DNA from: a virus
Direction: 5' to 3' (one strand)
Length of the DNA: 50,836 nucleotides
IMG/VR virus record: IMGVR_UViG_3300025012_000127
Location: 1-50,836 of that record
Position numbers and translations under genes: made by a program. The notes under the pieces were generated by a model. The model was not told where the DNA came from. It made no database searches and was given only the letters and a program-made list of their open reading frames with translations. This document shows, one piece after another, positions 21,905 to 30,634 of this stretch (positions are counted from its first letter, which is position 1; every line of letters starts with the position of its first letter).

Positions 21905-23335
21905 ATGCAACTTTTTCAAATAGAAAAACGTAATATTTCCGACATTATTATCAAAGATCGTGCTCGCACAACAGTAGGTGACATATCAAGTTTAGCTGAT
22001 TCAATCTCGATGGTTGGCCAGCTTCATGCGATCCTCATAGATTCAAACAACGTCTTAATTGACGGTTTGCATCGCATCGAAGCCTTTAAAAAGCTTGGTA
22101 GGGAAACAATTGAAGTCCGAGTATTCGACGGTATTACTGAAGACGATCATTTCTTGATCGAACTTCTTAGTAATATGGACCGTAAGGAATTTCTGTGGCA
22201 TGAGGAAATTGATCTCAAGTATAAACTTCACAACTATTGGGTAGAATCAGCAATCAAGGAAGGCAAATCTTGGGGCTACAGAGAAACAGCCAAGAGGCTC
22301 AAGTGCAGTCTTGGTGGCTTATCTACTGACCTTGCTTTCGCTGAGGCTCTTAAAGTCTTTCCAATCTTGAAAGAACAGTCTACTAAAGGCCGAGCTAAAG
22401 AAGCATACAAAGCTCTTGGTGAACAAGCTAAGGCACTTCAGCGAATGGGTAGCTTTACCGATACAGAAAAGGAACGCTTGGTTGCATTACAAAGCGGAGT
22501 TATGACGGCTCCTATAAAGAATACGGTAACTCAAAATGTATTTGAGAAAACCAAGCAAGCCAAGAAAAAACTTGATGATTTTGATGAAGATGATCAAGAC
22601 CTTAACGATGAACAAGAACCAATCCGATCTAACATCCAAGTAATTTATGTAGCTGAAAACTACAAGACTTTCCTCGATAAGATTCCAAGTAACTCTGTGG
22701 GAATGGTAGAACTTGATCCGCCATATGCAATTGATTTTAATGACAACTATGGTAAAACGAATAAGATCGAATGCAAAGCACAAGACTGGGATGAGAAAGA
22801 GCTTTATGACTTCTACTTCAATTATCTTCCGTTAGTCTATGAGAAGATGCTTGACTGTAGTTGGGCTTTAGTCTGGACAGGTAAAGAACATTTTATACAA
22901 ATCAACAATATTGCACGAGAAATCGGCTTTGGAGTTCAATCTCCTGGTTCATGGAACAAAGTTGGTGGCAGTACCAATAAACCAAAAACTAATATGGTGA
23001 GCAACTGGGAAATGTTCCTCTTGCTGCGTAAGGGAAATGCACAGTTCAATACTCCTAGCTTGTCGTCTTCAATTAACATAAGTACAGTCAGTTCAAGTCA
23101 ACGTATTCACCAATGGGAAAAACCGATTGAACTTTATGATCATTTCTTAAAAGCCTTAGGTAAGCCTGGCACTTTATTTATGAGTCTCTTTGCTGGATCT
23201 GGTAATTGTTTGATTAGTGCAGCTAAAGAAAAAATGATGCCGGTTGGATGTGATAAGAGCCAGAAGTATATCCCGGAATTTTATCAGAGACTTGAGAATT
23301 ATCTTGGAATAACTGCCGAAGTGGAGGGATTATGA
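21905..23335 (+). CDS. ParB-like domain fused to DNA methyltransferase
   Basis: 476 residues. The N-terminus (residues 1-110) is a ParB/Srx-type domain with LIDGLHRIEAFKKLG. A helical middle with an acidic linker follows (about 215-235). The C-terminus is an amino-methyltransferase: DPPYAIDF (about 271-278) then FAGSGNCL (about 429-436), the beta-class order (DPPY before FxGxG). N6-adenine or N4-cytosine modification is expected. In phages this fusion is thought to protect DNA against restriction. AAAGG lies upstream. Confidence 0.85.
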   Translation: MQLFQIEKRNISDIIIKDRARTTVGDISSLADSISMVGQLHAILIDSNNVLIDGLHRIEAFKKLGRETIEVRVFDGITEDDHFLIELLSNMDRKEFLWHEEIDLKYKLHNYWVESAIKEGKSWGYRETAKRLKCSLGGLSTDLAFAEALKVFPILKEQSTKGRAKEAYKALGEQAKALQRMGSFTDTEKERLVALQSGVMTAPIKNTVTQNVFEKTKQAKKKLDDFDEDDQDLNDEQEPIRSNIQVIYVAENYKTFLDKIPSNSVGMVELDPPYAIDFNDNYGKTNKIECKAQDWDEKELYDFYFNYLPLVYEKMLDCSWALVWTGKEHFIQINNIAREIGFGVQSPGSWNKVGGSTNKPKTNMVSNWEMFLLLRKGNAQFNTPSLSSSINISTVSSSQRIHQWEKPIELYDHFLKALGKPGTLFMSLFAGSGNCLISAAKEKMMPVGCDKSQKYIPEFYQRLENYLGITAEVEGL

Positions 23336-23511
23336 TTATAAAATATATAATTATGTTTTTATTAAGAATAATATTTCTTCCATTTATTATAATACCAATT
23401 ATAGGAACTGCTTTAATTGAATTTATGAGTATTAATAGTGATTGGGATCATTGGAAAAGATATAATAAATATTTTATTGAACTCCTTCCTTGGTCTAAAT
23501 ACAAGAAGTAA
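23332..23511 (+). CDS. 59-residue membrane protein
   Basis: The start overlaps the methyltransferase stop (ATGA). One long or two short hydrophobic stretches (residues 2-30, IIKYIIMFLLRIIFLPFIII), then a Trp-rich polar tail (SDWDHWKRYNKYF). Membrane protein of unknown role. Confidence 0.62.
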   Translation: MIIKYIIMFLLRIIFLPFIIIPIIGTALIEFMSINSDWDHWKRYNKYFIELLPWSKYKK

Positions 23512-23523
23512 ACAGGATTTATT

Positions 23524-23793
23524 ATGACAAAATATAAAGTAGGCCAACTATCTGAACAGAAAGCTCCTATCACGCCTGGCTCTAACTGTTGCCTACATAA
23601 AAACATCGTGCCACTCGAAATAGGTTTTGCATCCAAGAGCTGGCCGAACGGCTATAAGAATGAGCCAAATTATAACTTTGCTATCAACATCATCAGTGCA
23701 AATGTTATTCGAGTTCGTTCTTATCTTTGCTTAGATTGTAAGCAGGAAATAAAGGCTCCGAATCCAGGAGCATTGACTAAGGATAGGATATGA
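23524..23793 (+). CDS. 89-residue protein with Cys motifs, probable zinc-binding
   Basis: AGGA precedes the ATG. CCLH (residues 22-25) and CLDC (about 69-72) may form a zinc site; the rest is beta-rich (VIRVRSYLCLDCKQEIKAPN). It ends in an ATGA overlap. Confidence 0.66.
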   Translation: MTKYKVGQLSEQKAPITPGSNCCLHKNIVPLEIGFASKSWPNGYKNEPNYNFAINIISANVIRVRSYLCLDCKQEIKAPNPGALTKDRI

Positions 23794-23978
23794 AAAAATC
23801 AGAGCTCAGATCTGTTCTTAATAAATTTGGATATCAATTCTTAGAACAAATAAATAATGATATTTCAAAAATCTTATTTGAAATAAAACGAGATCCTAGA
23901 AAGAGAACTAATATGACTTTAGATACATTTATCAACACTTTAGATGAAGAATTAGAATCTAGAGAACGAGGAGAATAA
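23790..23978 (+). CDS. 62-residue helical hypothetical protein
   Basis: Start overlaps the previous stop. Charged helices throughout (LNKFGYQFLEQINNDISKILFEIKRD truncated here by family uncertainty); acidic end. No motif. Coupled to both neighbours. Confidence 0.62.
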   Translation: MKKSELRSVLNKFGYQFLEQINNDISKILFEIKRDPRKRTNMTLDTFINTLDEELESRERGE

Positions 23979-23980
23979 AC

Positions 23981-24205
23981 ATGACAGGTGCTAACAATGG
24001 AACTCCTGTACAAATGGAAAATCTATTTGAAGAATCCTTAAAGAAAGTTATAGAAAAAATTAGTAAGTCTAATAAACTTATATCAATCAAACCTACTAAA
24101 CTAATATTACCACAAAATGTTATAGATTATCTTGCAGATTTAGGTTATGATTCACAAGAAAAAATAAACGAATTAATAATTGAGCTAACTAAGGATCAGT
24201 CATGA
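23981..24205 (+). CDS. 74-residue helical hypothetical protein upstream of polymerase
   Basis: GAGGAG precedes the ATG. Lys/Ile-rich helices; the stop overlaps the polymerase start (ATGA), so it is translated with it. Could assist the polymerase; not assigned. Confidence 0.64.
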   Translation: MTGANNGTPVQMENLFEESLKKVIEKISKSNKLISIKPTKLILPQNVIDYLADLGYDSQEKINELIIELTKDQS

Positions 24206-26724
24206 TAATCCCTAGCATATCAACTACAGCATCACCGCAGAAAGAAGGTTCTTTCAATGCATTAGCTGTAGAGTGCGCTCCAACTGACAACATACTCACG
24301 GCTGAGATTGCTATGGTTGGCGAAGCTCCAGGCGAAATCGAAGTCCTGAAGAATGAACCTTTCGTAGGTCCAACAGGCTCTCAGCTTAATCGCATCTGCG
24401 CAGCAGTCAGACTAGCAAGATATAAAATCTATCTCACTAATGCTTGCAAAGCTAAGTTCCCCAAAAACAATACCGCTGTCTTATGGACTGATAAAGGCTA
24501 TCGGCATCCAGACTGGAGCAAGTTGCAAGCAGCACTAATTGACGAGCTTGCTCAATTTCCAGGCAAAATCATAATGTTGCTCGGTGCAACTCCAATGAGG
24601 TTATTGCTAGATGAGCCTAAGTTCGATTCAATTACAAAATATCGTGGTGCATTCTACCATGCTGAAGACTTCCCACATTTAAAAGAAAAACTGGCTGGCA
24701 AAATAATAGGTTTGTCTTACCACCCATCTTTCACCCTCCCATACGGGCAGCCAATCCACTTTTATACAATGATTGCAGACTTCACGAAAGCCTTGCGGAT
24801 TATTGAAGATCCAGAATTGCTTACTGATAATGTGGAAATAAAAATCAAGCCTAGCTTTGAAGAAATCATGCAGTTCTACGCATTGATTAAGACAAAGCAA
24901 TATGTAGCCTTTGACATCGAGGCTACGCCAGAATTTATTACCTGCTATTCATTGGCTGTATATCACGATAACAAGATTCTATCCATGTCTGTTCCTCTAA
25001 TGAACAACCAGGGCAATTATTGGACAACAGGAGAAGAGATAAAAATCTGGACTGGCTTAGCTGAAATACTTAACAATGAAGCCATAGGTAAGATTTGTCA
25101 AAATGGAATGTTTGACATCATGTTTACTTTTCGCACCATGATGATCAAAACAGATAACTTTTATTTTGATACCATGCTGGCACAGCACATATGTTATACG
25201 GAACTTCCAAAAGGTCTTGATTATTTAACTTCAACTTACACATACTATCCATATTATAAGGACGAAGGAAAGCAATCTCACCTTAAGGCCATAAAGAACT
25301 GGCCACAATACTGGACTTATAATGCCAAAGACTCAGCATACTTATTGCCAATCACTGAGAAGCTTCTTGAGGAGTTAGGCGAGTTCGATTCTATGGATGC
25401 TATGGATTATACAATGAATCTCCATAAGCCACTCATGGAAATGGAATTCAATGGCATCTTGACTGATCCAGCAGGCATTGAAAATAAAAAGAAAGAACTT
25501 GAGCTTGAACTGATTGATCTGCAAAAAAAGTTGAATGAGTTGGCTGGAAAAGAATTAAATATGTCTTCATCGAAACAAATGATCTCATATTTCTATGGCA
25601 TTTGCATGATCAAACCATATGTAAATCGCAAAACTGGAGCTATATCGTGCGATGCTGTAGCTCTTCACAGAATTGCTAAGAAAGGAGTTAAAGGTTCTGC
25701 AGAAGCTAGAGTTATCATTCGTATGCGTGAGTTACAGAAACTCATTTCAACTTATTTTAATGTTGCAGTAGATGAGGATAATAAGCTTCGTTGTAATCAT
25801 AAAATATCTGGAACAGTCTCAGGCAGGATTGCCACTGAAAAGACATACTTTGGAACCGGCACAAACTTACAGAACCAGGTCTATATTTTTAAGTATTACT
25901 TATTGGCTGATCCTGATTGGATTTTATGTGAATGTGATCTTGCCAAAGCGGAAGCTCATGTAGTTGCATATCTTACTCAAGATGCTAACATGATTCAATC
26001 ATTCGAATCTGGTATTGACGTGCATAGCTTTAATGCAAGTAAGATATTTGGAGTTCCAATTGAAGATGTAATTCATGAAGCGAAGACTAAAAAGGCTGAT
26101 CAAAAATCAACAATGAGATATATGGGAAAGAAGGTTGTTCATGCATCTAATTATTCAATGGGTGCGCAGACTTTCTCTGACAATCTTGCAAAAGAAGAAA
26201 TTTTCAAATCTCAATCAGATTGCAAGAGGCTACTTGATAATTATTCTGATCGCTTCCCTGGACTGAAACGCTGGCATAGATCAATCGAAGAAGAGGTTCA
26301 AAAGAATCGAGTTCTCTACAACTTATTTGGCCGACCTCGCAGGTTCTTAGGTGAAATGAATGCAGCATTATTCAGGAATGCTTATAGCTACAAGCCTCAG
26401 TCAACAGTTGCAGAGTTGCTCAATCGTGGAATGATTAAAGTAGTGAATGATCCTAGGCTCGGCAAAGACGGATTTGATATTCGCTGTATGACAACTGTCC
26501 ATGACTCGTTTGTATTCAGGTTTCACAAAAGCCAGATTCCAAACTTGCCTCAGATCCTTCTTATCATTAAAGATCATCTGACACATACGTTTACTTACAA
26601 AGGAAAGAGTTTTACCATTGGCTTGGATGCTAAGATTGGCACTCAATGGGCAGGTAACACTGCTGAAATCAGTAAGTTTACTCAGGAAGAATGTGATAAA
26701 GCAATTGAAAAGATAGGATTCTAA
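24202..26724 (+). CDS. Family A DNA polymerase with N-terminal uracil-DNA-glycosylase-like domain
   Basis: Replicative polymerase of 840 residues. (a) UDG-like domain, about 1-200: GEAPGEIEVLKNEPFVGPTG (40-59), LTNACKAKFP (78-87), LLGATPMRLLL (126-136) and SYHPSF (172-177), the family 4/5 outline. (b) 3'-5' exonuclease, about 230-400, with FDIEAT (237-242). (c) Polymerase: template-binding SGRIATEKTYFGTGTNLQNQ (about 536-555), motif A with catalytic Asp (CECDLAKAEAHVV, about 575-587), motif B (KKVVHASNYSMG, about 643-654) and motif C (TTVHDSF, about 764-770). All catalytic acids are present. The start overlaps the preceding gene (ATGA). A UDG-Pol A fusion resembles the SPO1 polymerase architecture. 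Confidence 0.93.
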   Translation: MIIPSISTTASPQKEGSFNALAVECAPTDNILTAEIAMVGEAPGEIEVLKNEPFVGPTGSQLNRICAAVRLARYKIYLTNACKAKFPKNNTAVLWTDKGYRHPDWSKLQAALIDELAQFPGKIIMLLGATPMRLLLDEPKFDSITKYRGAFYHAEDFPHLKEKLAGKIIGLSYHPSFTLPYGQPIHFYTMIADFTKALRIIEDPELLTDNVEIKIKPSFEEIMQFYALIKTKQYVAFDIEATPEFITCYSLAVYHDNKILSMSVPLMNNQGNYWTTGEEIKIWTGLAEILNNEAIGKICQNGMFDIMFTFRTMMIKTDNFYFDTMLAQHICYTELPKGLDYLTSTYTYYPYYKDEGKQSHLKAIKNWPQYWTYNAKDSAYLLPITEKLLEELGEFDSMDAMDYTMNLHKPLMEMEFNGILTDPAGIENKKKELELELIDLQKKLNELAGKELNMSSSKQMISYFYGICMIKPYVNRKTGAISCDAVALHRIAKKGVKGSAEARVIIRMRELQKLISTYFNVAVDEDNKLRCNHKISGTVSGRIATEKTYFGTGTNLQNQVYIFKYYLLADPDWILCECDLAKAEAHVVAYLTQDANMIQSFESGIDVHSFNASKIFGVPIEDVIHEAKTKKADQKSTMRYMGKKVVHASNYSMGAQTFSDNLAKEEIFKSQSDCKRLLDNYSDRFPGLKRWHRSIEEEVQKNRVLYNLFGRPRRFLGEMNAALFRNAYSYKPQSTVAELLNRGMIKVVNDPRLGKDGFDIRCMTTVHDSFVFRFHKSQIPNLPQILLIIKDHLTHTFTYKGKSFTIGLDAKIGTQWAGNTAEISKFTQEECDKAIEKIGF

Positions 26725-26725
26725 T

Positions 26726-27073
26726 ATGCATAAATTAAAAATCAAACTATTAAAATGGCTTGGTATTATTTCTCTTGATTGTAAAGTTAATTCATTATAT
26801 GGAGAACTTAGAGCATTACAAAGAATCTTTAAAGAGCGTACTGATTATCATTTAGATATTCATCAGTATGAAGGTAGTAATTCTCAAATAATTATTATTG
26901 GTAAATATAAGAAAAGAGACTTTGTTAAATGTTATTCTATTTCAGCTAATGATTTAGATTCTTTAATTAGACATTGTAAAGATCTTGAGGTAACTGCTAA
27001 GATAGGTAAAATAGATGTATGGCCTGATGTTAGTGCAGTTATTAAGCATGAAGTTAATTACGAAAAGTATTAA
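26726..27073 (+). CDS. 115-residue hypothetical protein
   Basis: AGGA precedes the ATG, two bases after the polymerase stop. Basic amphipathic N-terminus (KLKIKLLKWLGII), then a beta-rich domain (SQIIIIGKYKKRDFVKCYSI) and a helix. Perhaps membrane-touching; function unknown. Confidence 0.68.
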   Translation: MHKLKIKLLKWLGIISLDCKVNSLYGELRALQRIFKERTDYHLDIHQYEGSNSQIIIIGKYKKRDFVKCYSISANDLDSLIRHCKDLEVTAKIGKIDVWPDVSAVIKHEVNYEKY

Positions 27074-27141
27074 ATTTAAGAGATAACAAAAATGGGAAAG
27101 CCCATTCAACAATCGTATGTTGCTATTCAAGGAACCTTTTC

Positions 27142-28413
27142 ATGTCGAGGCAATTAGATAATTGGTTAGCTCATTATATGAAGTACACACAGCGAACAGA
27201 GCCACCAGAACTTTACCATCTTTGGAGCGGACTAACTGCAATAGCTTCTGCCTTGCGAAGAAAGTGCTATTGTAACTGGGGAGCACTTCGTGGTTATGTT
27301 TATCCAAACTTATTCGTTTCTCTTGTCGGTCCACCTGGAGGACGGAAAGGCACAGCCATGAAAATTGCAAAGAGCTTTGTCCAAAAACTAGATGTTAATA
27401 TCGGAGCAGATTCGCTAGGATCCACCCAAGCGTTGTATAGAGAACTCATGGACAGCGAAGATACTTATGTTGATCATGCTGGACTTACTCGCAAGCATAA
27501 GAGCGTATCAATCTGGTCAGAAGAATTTCAAGTCTTCCTGAACGACAGAGATCAAATGCTTCTAGCATCCCTAACCGATCTGTTCGATTGTGCAGATACT
27601 TGGAAGTATAAAACCCTAGCAAGAAAGACTGAAGACATATCCAATTGTTGGCTAACGCTCTTTGGTTGCATAACTCCTAGTCTTTTGCAATCTAAGTTGA
27701 GTCAAGATGCTGTTGGTGGTGGCCTGATCTCTCGGATTATTTTCGTAGTTGGCCAAGGTCCAAAGCAAAGAAGAGCCTTACAGTTTTTAACTGAAGAAGA
27801 GGAAGATACACAAAAGAAGTTAGAAAACGACTTGCAGGAAATTGCAAACCTATCTGGACAGTTCACCCTAAGTAAGGATTTTCTCAAAACTTATGTACGT
27901 TGGTATGAGCAAGACTATGACGAGTCTGGTGTGCCCAGCGAGCGATTCTTAGGCTATAATCATAGAAGGCCACTGCATTTGAACAAGGTCTGCATGTTGG
28001 TATGTGCTGCCGAGTCTGACGATATGATCATTACGGCTGAACATTTCGAGCAAGCCCTAGCTATAATGCAAGCAACAGAACTTGAAATGCCAAACGCTTT
28101 CTATGGCCTTGGTTTGTCAAGCCAGGCTAACATCTATGCAAAGATACTTTCATTCATTGATAATCACGAATCTTTTGAGTGGACAGAACTGGTTAGGAAC
28201 TTTCACCTGGATGTAGACAACATACCTCAGCTACGAGGCTATGTTGAAATGGCTGAGCAATCTGGGATACTCAAAGCAGAGAATTCTGCTACAACTTGCA
28301 GATATACCACAATTCGTAAGCAACAAAAGCTTCGTGACCCAACGTATCTTGATAGAACAGTCTTTAGATTGATGGACAGAAATGTTATTAAAAATCAAAT
28401 GGAGAAAAACTGA
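27142..28413 (+). CDS. DUF3987-type replication ATPase (primase/helicase-like)
   Basis: 423 residues. It opens with a substrate-like segment typical of DUF3987 (EPPELYHLWSGLTAIASALR, 20-39). Walker A-like LVGPPGGRKGTAM (61-73) follows, then Walker B SIWSEEFQVFL (about 119-129) and an arginine-finger-like GGLISRIIF (about 192-200). The C-terminus holds a winged-helix-like region (about 330-400). In phages these proteins take the place of the DnaB-type helicase near a family A polymerase. AAGGAA lies upstream. The exact activity is not proven by sequence. Confidence 0.8.
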   Translation: MSRQLDNWLAHYMKYTQRTEPPELYHLWSGLTAIASALRRKCYCNWGALRGYVYPNLFVSLVGPPGGRKGTAMKIAKSFVQKLDVNIGADSLGSTQALYRELMDSEDTYVDHAGLTRKHKSVSIWSEEFQVFLNDRDQMLLASLTDLFDCADTWKYKTLARKTEDISNCWLTLFGCITPSLLQSKLSQDAVGGGLISRIIFVVGQGPKQRRALQFLTEEEEDTQKKLENDLQEIANLSGQFTLSKDFLKTYVRWYEQDYDESGVPSERFLGYNHRRPLHLNKVCMLVCAAESDDMIITAEHFEQALAIMQATELEMPNAFYGLGLSSQANIYAKILSFIDNHESFEWTELVRNFHLDVDNIPQLRGYVEMAEQSGILKAENSATTCRYTTIRKQQKLRDPTYLDRTVFRLMDRNVIKNQMEKN

Positions 28414-29037
28414 ATGACACCAGCTACAAAAGTACTCTTTTTCGACACTGAAACATCTGACTTTATTAAAAAAGCTCTTTCTGCCAATGATCCCGAGCAA
28501 GCCTGGACAGTACAGATCGGAGCAATTCTTGCCAGCCAAGAAGAAGAATTTGATCAAATGAATGTCATCATCAAAAGTAATGGCCGGTCAATGAATTATT
28601 ATGCTCAAGAGGTTCATGGCATCACCATTGAGCGCGCAGACACTGAGGGCATTGAAGAACTTGAGGCTGCCGAACAATTTGGCTTGATGCTTCGGCAGGC
28701 AGATTTGGTTGTATGTCATAACTTTTCTTTTGATTGGAACTACGTTTACCAGATGATGGAACGAAACCTTGAAGAGCTGTCAGACCTGGCAAGAAGTGCA
28801 TTCTATCTTGATCTTCCAAACCATTGTACCATGAAAGATAAGAATGTAGTAAAAATGTGTGGATTGAAAAACAAAGCTGGTCGTGCAAAATGGCCAAAGC
28901 TAACCGAGTTGCATGAGCATTTATTTGGTGAAAGATTTGATGGAGCTCATGACGCATATGCAGATATCAGTGCAACTAAGCGATGCTTTTTTGAATTGGT
29001 GGATAGAGGAATTGTTATTCCTAATCTAGAGGGTTAA
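28414..29037 (+). CDS. DnaQ-like 3'-5' exonuclease (DEDDh)
   Basis: 207 residues. Exo I FFDTETSDF (9-17; Asp11, Glu13), exo II HNFSFDWNYV (about 103-112; catalytic Asp) and exo III HDAYADISATKRCF (about 183-196; His and Asp) are all intact. Expected to proofread or degrade DNA. It starts immediately after the DUF3987 gene; GGAG upstream. Confidence 0.9.
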   Translation: MTPATKVLFFDTETSDFIKKALSANDPEQAWTVQIGAILASQEEEFDQMNVIIKSNGRSMNYYAQEVHGITIERADTEGIEELEAAEQFGLMLRQADLVVCHNFSFDWNYVYQMMERNLEELSDLARSAFYLDLPNHCTMKDKNVVKMCGLKNKAGRAKWPKLTELHEHLFGERFDGAHDAYADISATKRCFFELVDRGIVIPNLEG

Positions 29038-29038
29038 T

Positions 29039-29215
29039 ATGACTATGGATAAAAATATAATGCTATCTTATCTACGTAACCCTTATGGTATTGATGAACT
29101 TGAATTACGCACAGCAAGATTACAAGCTGCTGATGAACTTGAAAGGCTTTACAGAATTGAAAAAGGATTGAAAGAGATTGTAGCAAAAATAGAAAAACAT
29201 AATAATGGAGCTTAA
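29039..29215 (+). CDS. 58-residue helical hypothetical protein
   Basis: GAGGG precedes the ATG. The pattern PYGIDELELRTARLQAADEL then ERLYRIEKGLKEIV is a helical hairpin or coiled coil. No family named. Confidence 0.64.
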   Translation: MTMDKNIMLSYLRNPYGIDELELRTARLQAADELERLYRIEKGLKEIVAKIEKHNNGA

Positions 29216-29217
29216 CT

Positions 29218-29550
29218 ATGCAAATTGATCCTTGTCCCTCAGAAGAAGATTATGACACTGGTCCTTCATTACGTGCATCAGAATGGTTAAAGTTTAGTAA
29301 AAGAGTATTCAATCATATTGAATCTTATACTGTTCCGCAATACGGAGATAAAGGATCAGATCAATGTTCAGAATTTAGCGAAGCTGACTTTATCACTCAG
29401 ATGAAAAAATACCTCAATAGGTATGGAAAAAACTCTCGTGAAGGCCAACAGAGGCTTGACCTGCTAAAGATTGCACACTATGCAGGGATGCTTTATACAA
29501 AGTTAGCTGAAGAAGAACAAGAATTGAATAAAATCATTATGCATGAATAA
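29218..29550 (+). CDS. 110-residue hypothetical protein
   Basis: GGAGC precedes the ATG. An acidic N-terminus (IDPCPSEEDYDTGPSLRASE) is followed by two helices with YGKNSREGQQRLDLLKIAHYAG. Likely soluble; not recognised. Confidence 0.66.
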   Translation: MQIDPCPSEEDYDTGPSLRASEWLKFSKRVFNHIESYTVPQYGDKGSDQCSEFSEADFITQMKKYLNRYGKNSREGQQRLDLLKIAHYAGMLYTKLAEEEQELNKIIMHE

Positions 29551-29603
29551 GGATATTTATAGAAATTCAAAAATTCATAATCACTATCCAATGGGGAAAA
29601 GGT

Positions 29604-29756
29604 ATGCATTATGTTGCATCTACTTGTGCAACTGAAAAACGTGCGTCAGAATTAGTTGTTTTCCATACTGGAAGATGTGATAAATTAAAACTTAAAACCA
29701 GACGTGGAGCTAAAGCAACTGTTCGATCATGGCAATTAGTAACAGAGTCTAAGTGA
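29604..29756 (+). CDS. 50-residue basic ORF, tentative
   Basis: GGGGAAAAGG lies just upstream. MHYVASTCATEKRASELVVF then GRCDKLKLKTRRGAKATVRS is very basic. A competing frame (29543-29635, MNKDIYRNSKIHNHYPMGKR onward) overlaps its start in the other phase; the two may be halves of a frameshifted gene. The stop overlaps a GTG of the next gene. Confidence 0.42.
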   Translation: MHYVASTCATEKRASELVVFHTGRCDKLKLKTRRGAKATVRSWQLVTESK

Positions 29757-29989
29757 ATAAATTTATGAAGAAACTAACTGAATTAGATCTACAGAATGCT
29801 CTAGATGAGTGCGAATTATTACAATTCAAATCTCACGGAGACTGGCTGGCTGGAATGGTCAAGCGATTGAATATTACACTTGGTAGTATAACAGAGAAGA
29901 AAATTGTTAAAGGTTTTCCTAAGTCTGCAAAACAAACTGTGATTAAAACTGGCAATTCTGTTGAACCAGAAGTTCCATGCATTAGCTGA
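29753..29989 (+). CDS. 78-residue hypothetical protein
   Basis: Starts at GTG (GTGA overlap) or at ATG 29765; no strong ribosome site for either. Helical N-terminal half with TELDLQNALDECELLQFKSH, then a basic linker. Function unknown. Confidence 0.6.
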   Translation: MNKFMKKLTELDLQNALDECELLQFKSHGDWLAGMVKRLNITLGSITEKKIVKGFPKSAKQTVIKTGNSVEPEVPCIS

Positions 29990-30039
29990 AGTGATTAACT
30001 ACACCTGGAGGGTGTAATAAAATACTGGAGGTCACATAA

Positions 30040-30204
30040 ATGAGTAATGAAATGCTTCTTGTGTTTATAACTAATCTATATGCAATAGGATTTAATTTTT
30101 TAACACTTTCATCAAAAGATCTTCCACGATTTATTTCATACCATGGATATTTACTTTGGATATTAGCAGTAATTAATTCTTTCATTATGATGAATATAAA
30201 ATAA
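30040..30204 (+). CDS. 54-residue two-span membrane protein, holin-like in outline
   Basis: GGAGGTC precedes the ATG. Two hydrophobic segments (about 5-22 and 33-52) around a short polar loop (SSKDLPRF). Small two-span proteins can be holins, but this one is far from the late lysis genes at 48.3-50.7 kb. The stop overlaps the next start (TAATG). Confidence 0.55.
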   Translation: MSNEMLLVFITNLYAIGFNFLTLSSKDLPRFISYHGYLLWILAVINSFIMMNIK

Positions 30205-30401
30205 TGTCAATGATATTCAAAACTATAGTGCTGCAAAAACTTCAAGCCTTCTTACTTTCTCGGGAAGCGGAGCCAACTAGAGATGCAGCCAACGTAATAA
30301 TTCCTGATGGAGTTACAGCAGCAGCCACTGTACAAGCAATTAAAGATTGTATTAAAATAGTTGAAGGAACAAATAATGAAATCACATCTGAAAACACTTG
30401 A
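30204..30401 (+). CDS. 65-residue hypothetical protein
   Basis: Start overlaps the previous stop. FKTIVLQKLQAFLLSREAEP, then a PDGVTAAATVQAIKDCIKIV helix. Its last 26 bases overlap the next gene. Unrecognised. Confidence 0.6.
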   Translation: MSMIFKTIVLQKLQAFLLSREAEPTRDAANVIIPDGVTAAATVQAIKDCIKIVEGTNNEITSENT

Positions 30402-30630
30402 CAAAGCTGGTATTAATGCTCCATTGCTTCGAGAGTTTCTTACTAAAGATCTAACAGAGGCTAGTATAATTGCTATTAATGAAAAGATAAAGCAGCTTAA
30501 TTATCAGATACAAGTTCTATCTGAGATACAAGTGCAATTAAGGAATAAATCAAAAGACTGTACAATTGATTCCAAAGAGGATTTGCATAATGATTTGATA
30601 GCAGCCTTGGCTCATGAGGATGGAGAATGA
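30376..30630 (+). CDS. 84-residue coiled-coil hypothetical protein
   Basis: AAGGAAC precedes the ATG within the end of the prior gene. Long helix with heptad character (AINEKIKQLNYQIQVLSEIQ). Acidic C-terminus. No family. Confidence 0.64.
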   Translation: MKSHLKTLDKAGINAPLLREFLTKDLTEASIIAINEKIKQLNYQIQVLSEIQVQLRNKSKDCTIDSKEDLHNDLIAALAHEDGE

Positions 30631-30634
30631 AATT

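Noticed and set aside
22487-22783. Long minus-strand frame inside the methyltransferase gene
   Set aside because: Shadow of the true gene; no ribosome site and unlikely protein composition.
30402-30430. TTGACA inside the 30376 gene as an internal promoter
   Set aside because: No suitable -10 at 16-18 bp; the match arises from the codons for Leu-Asp-Lys.
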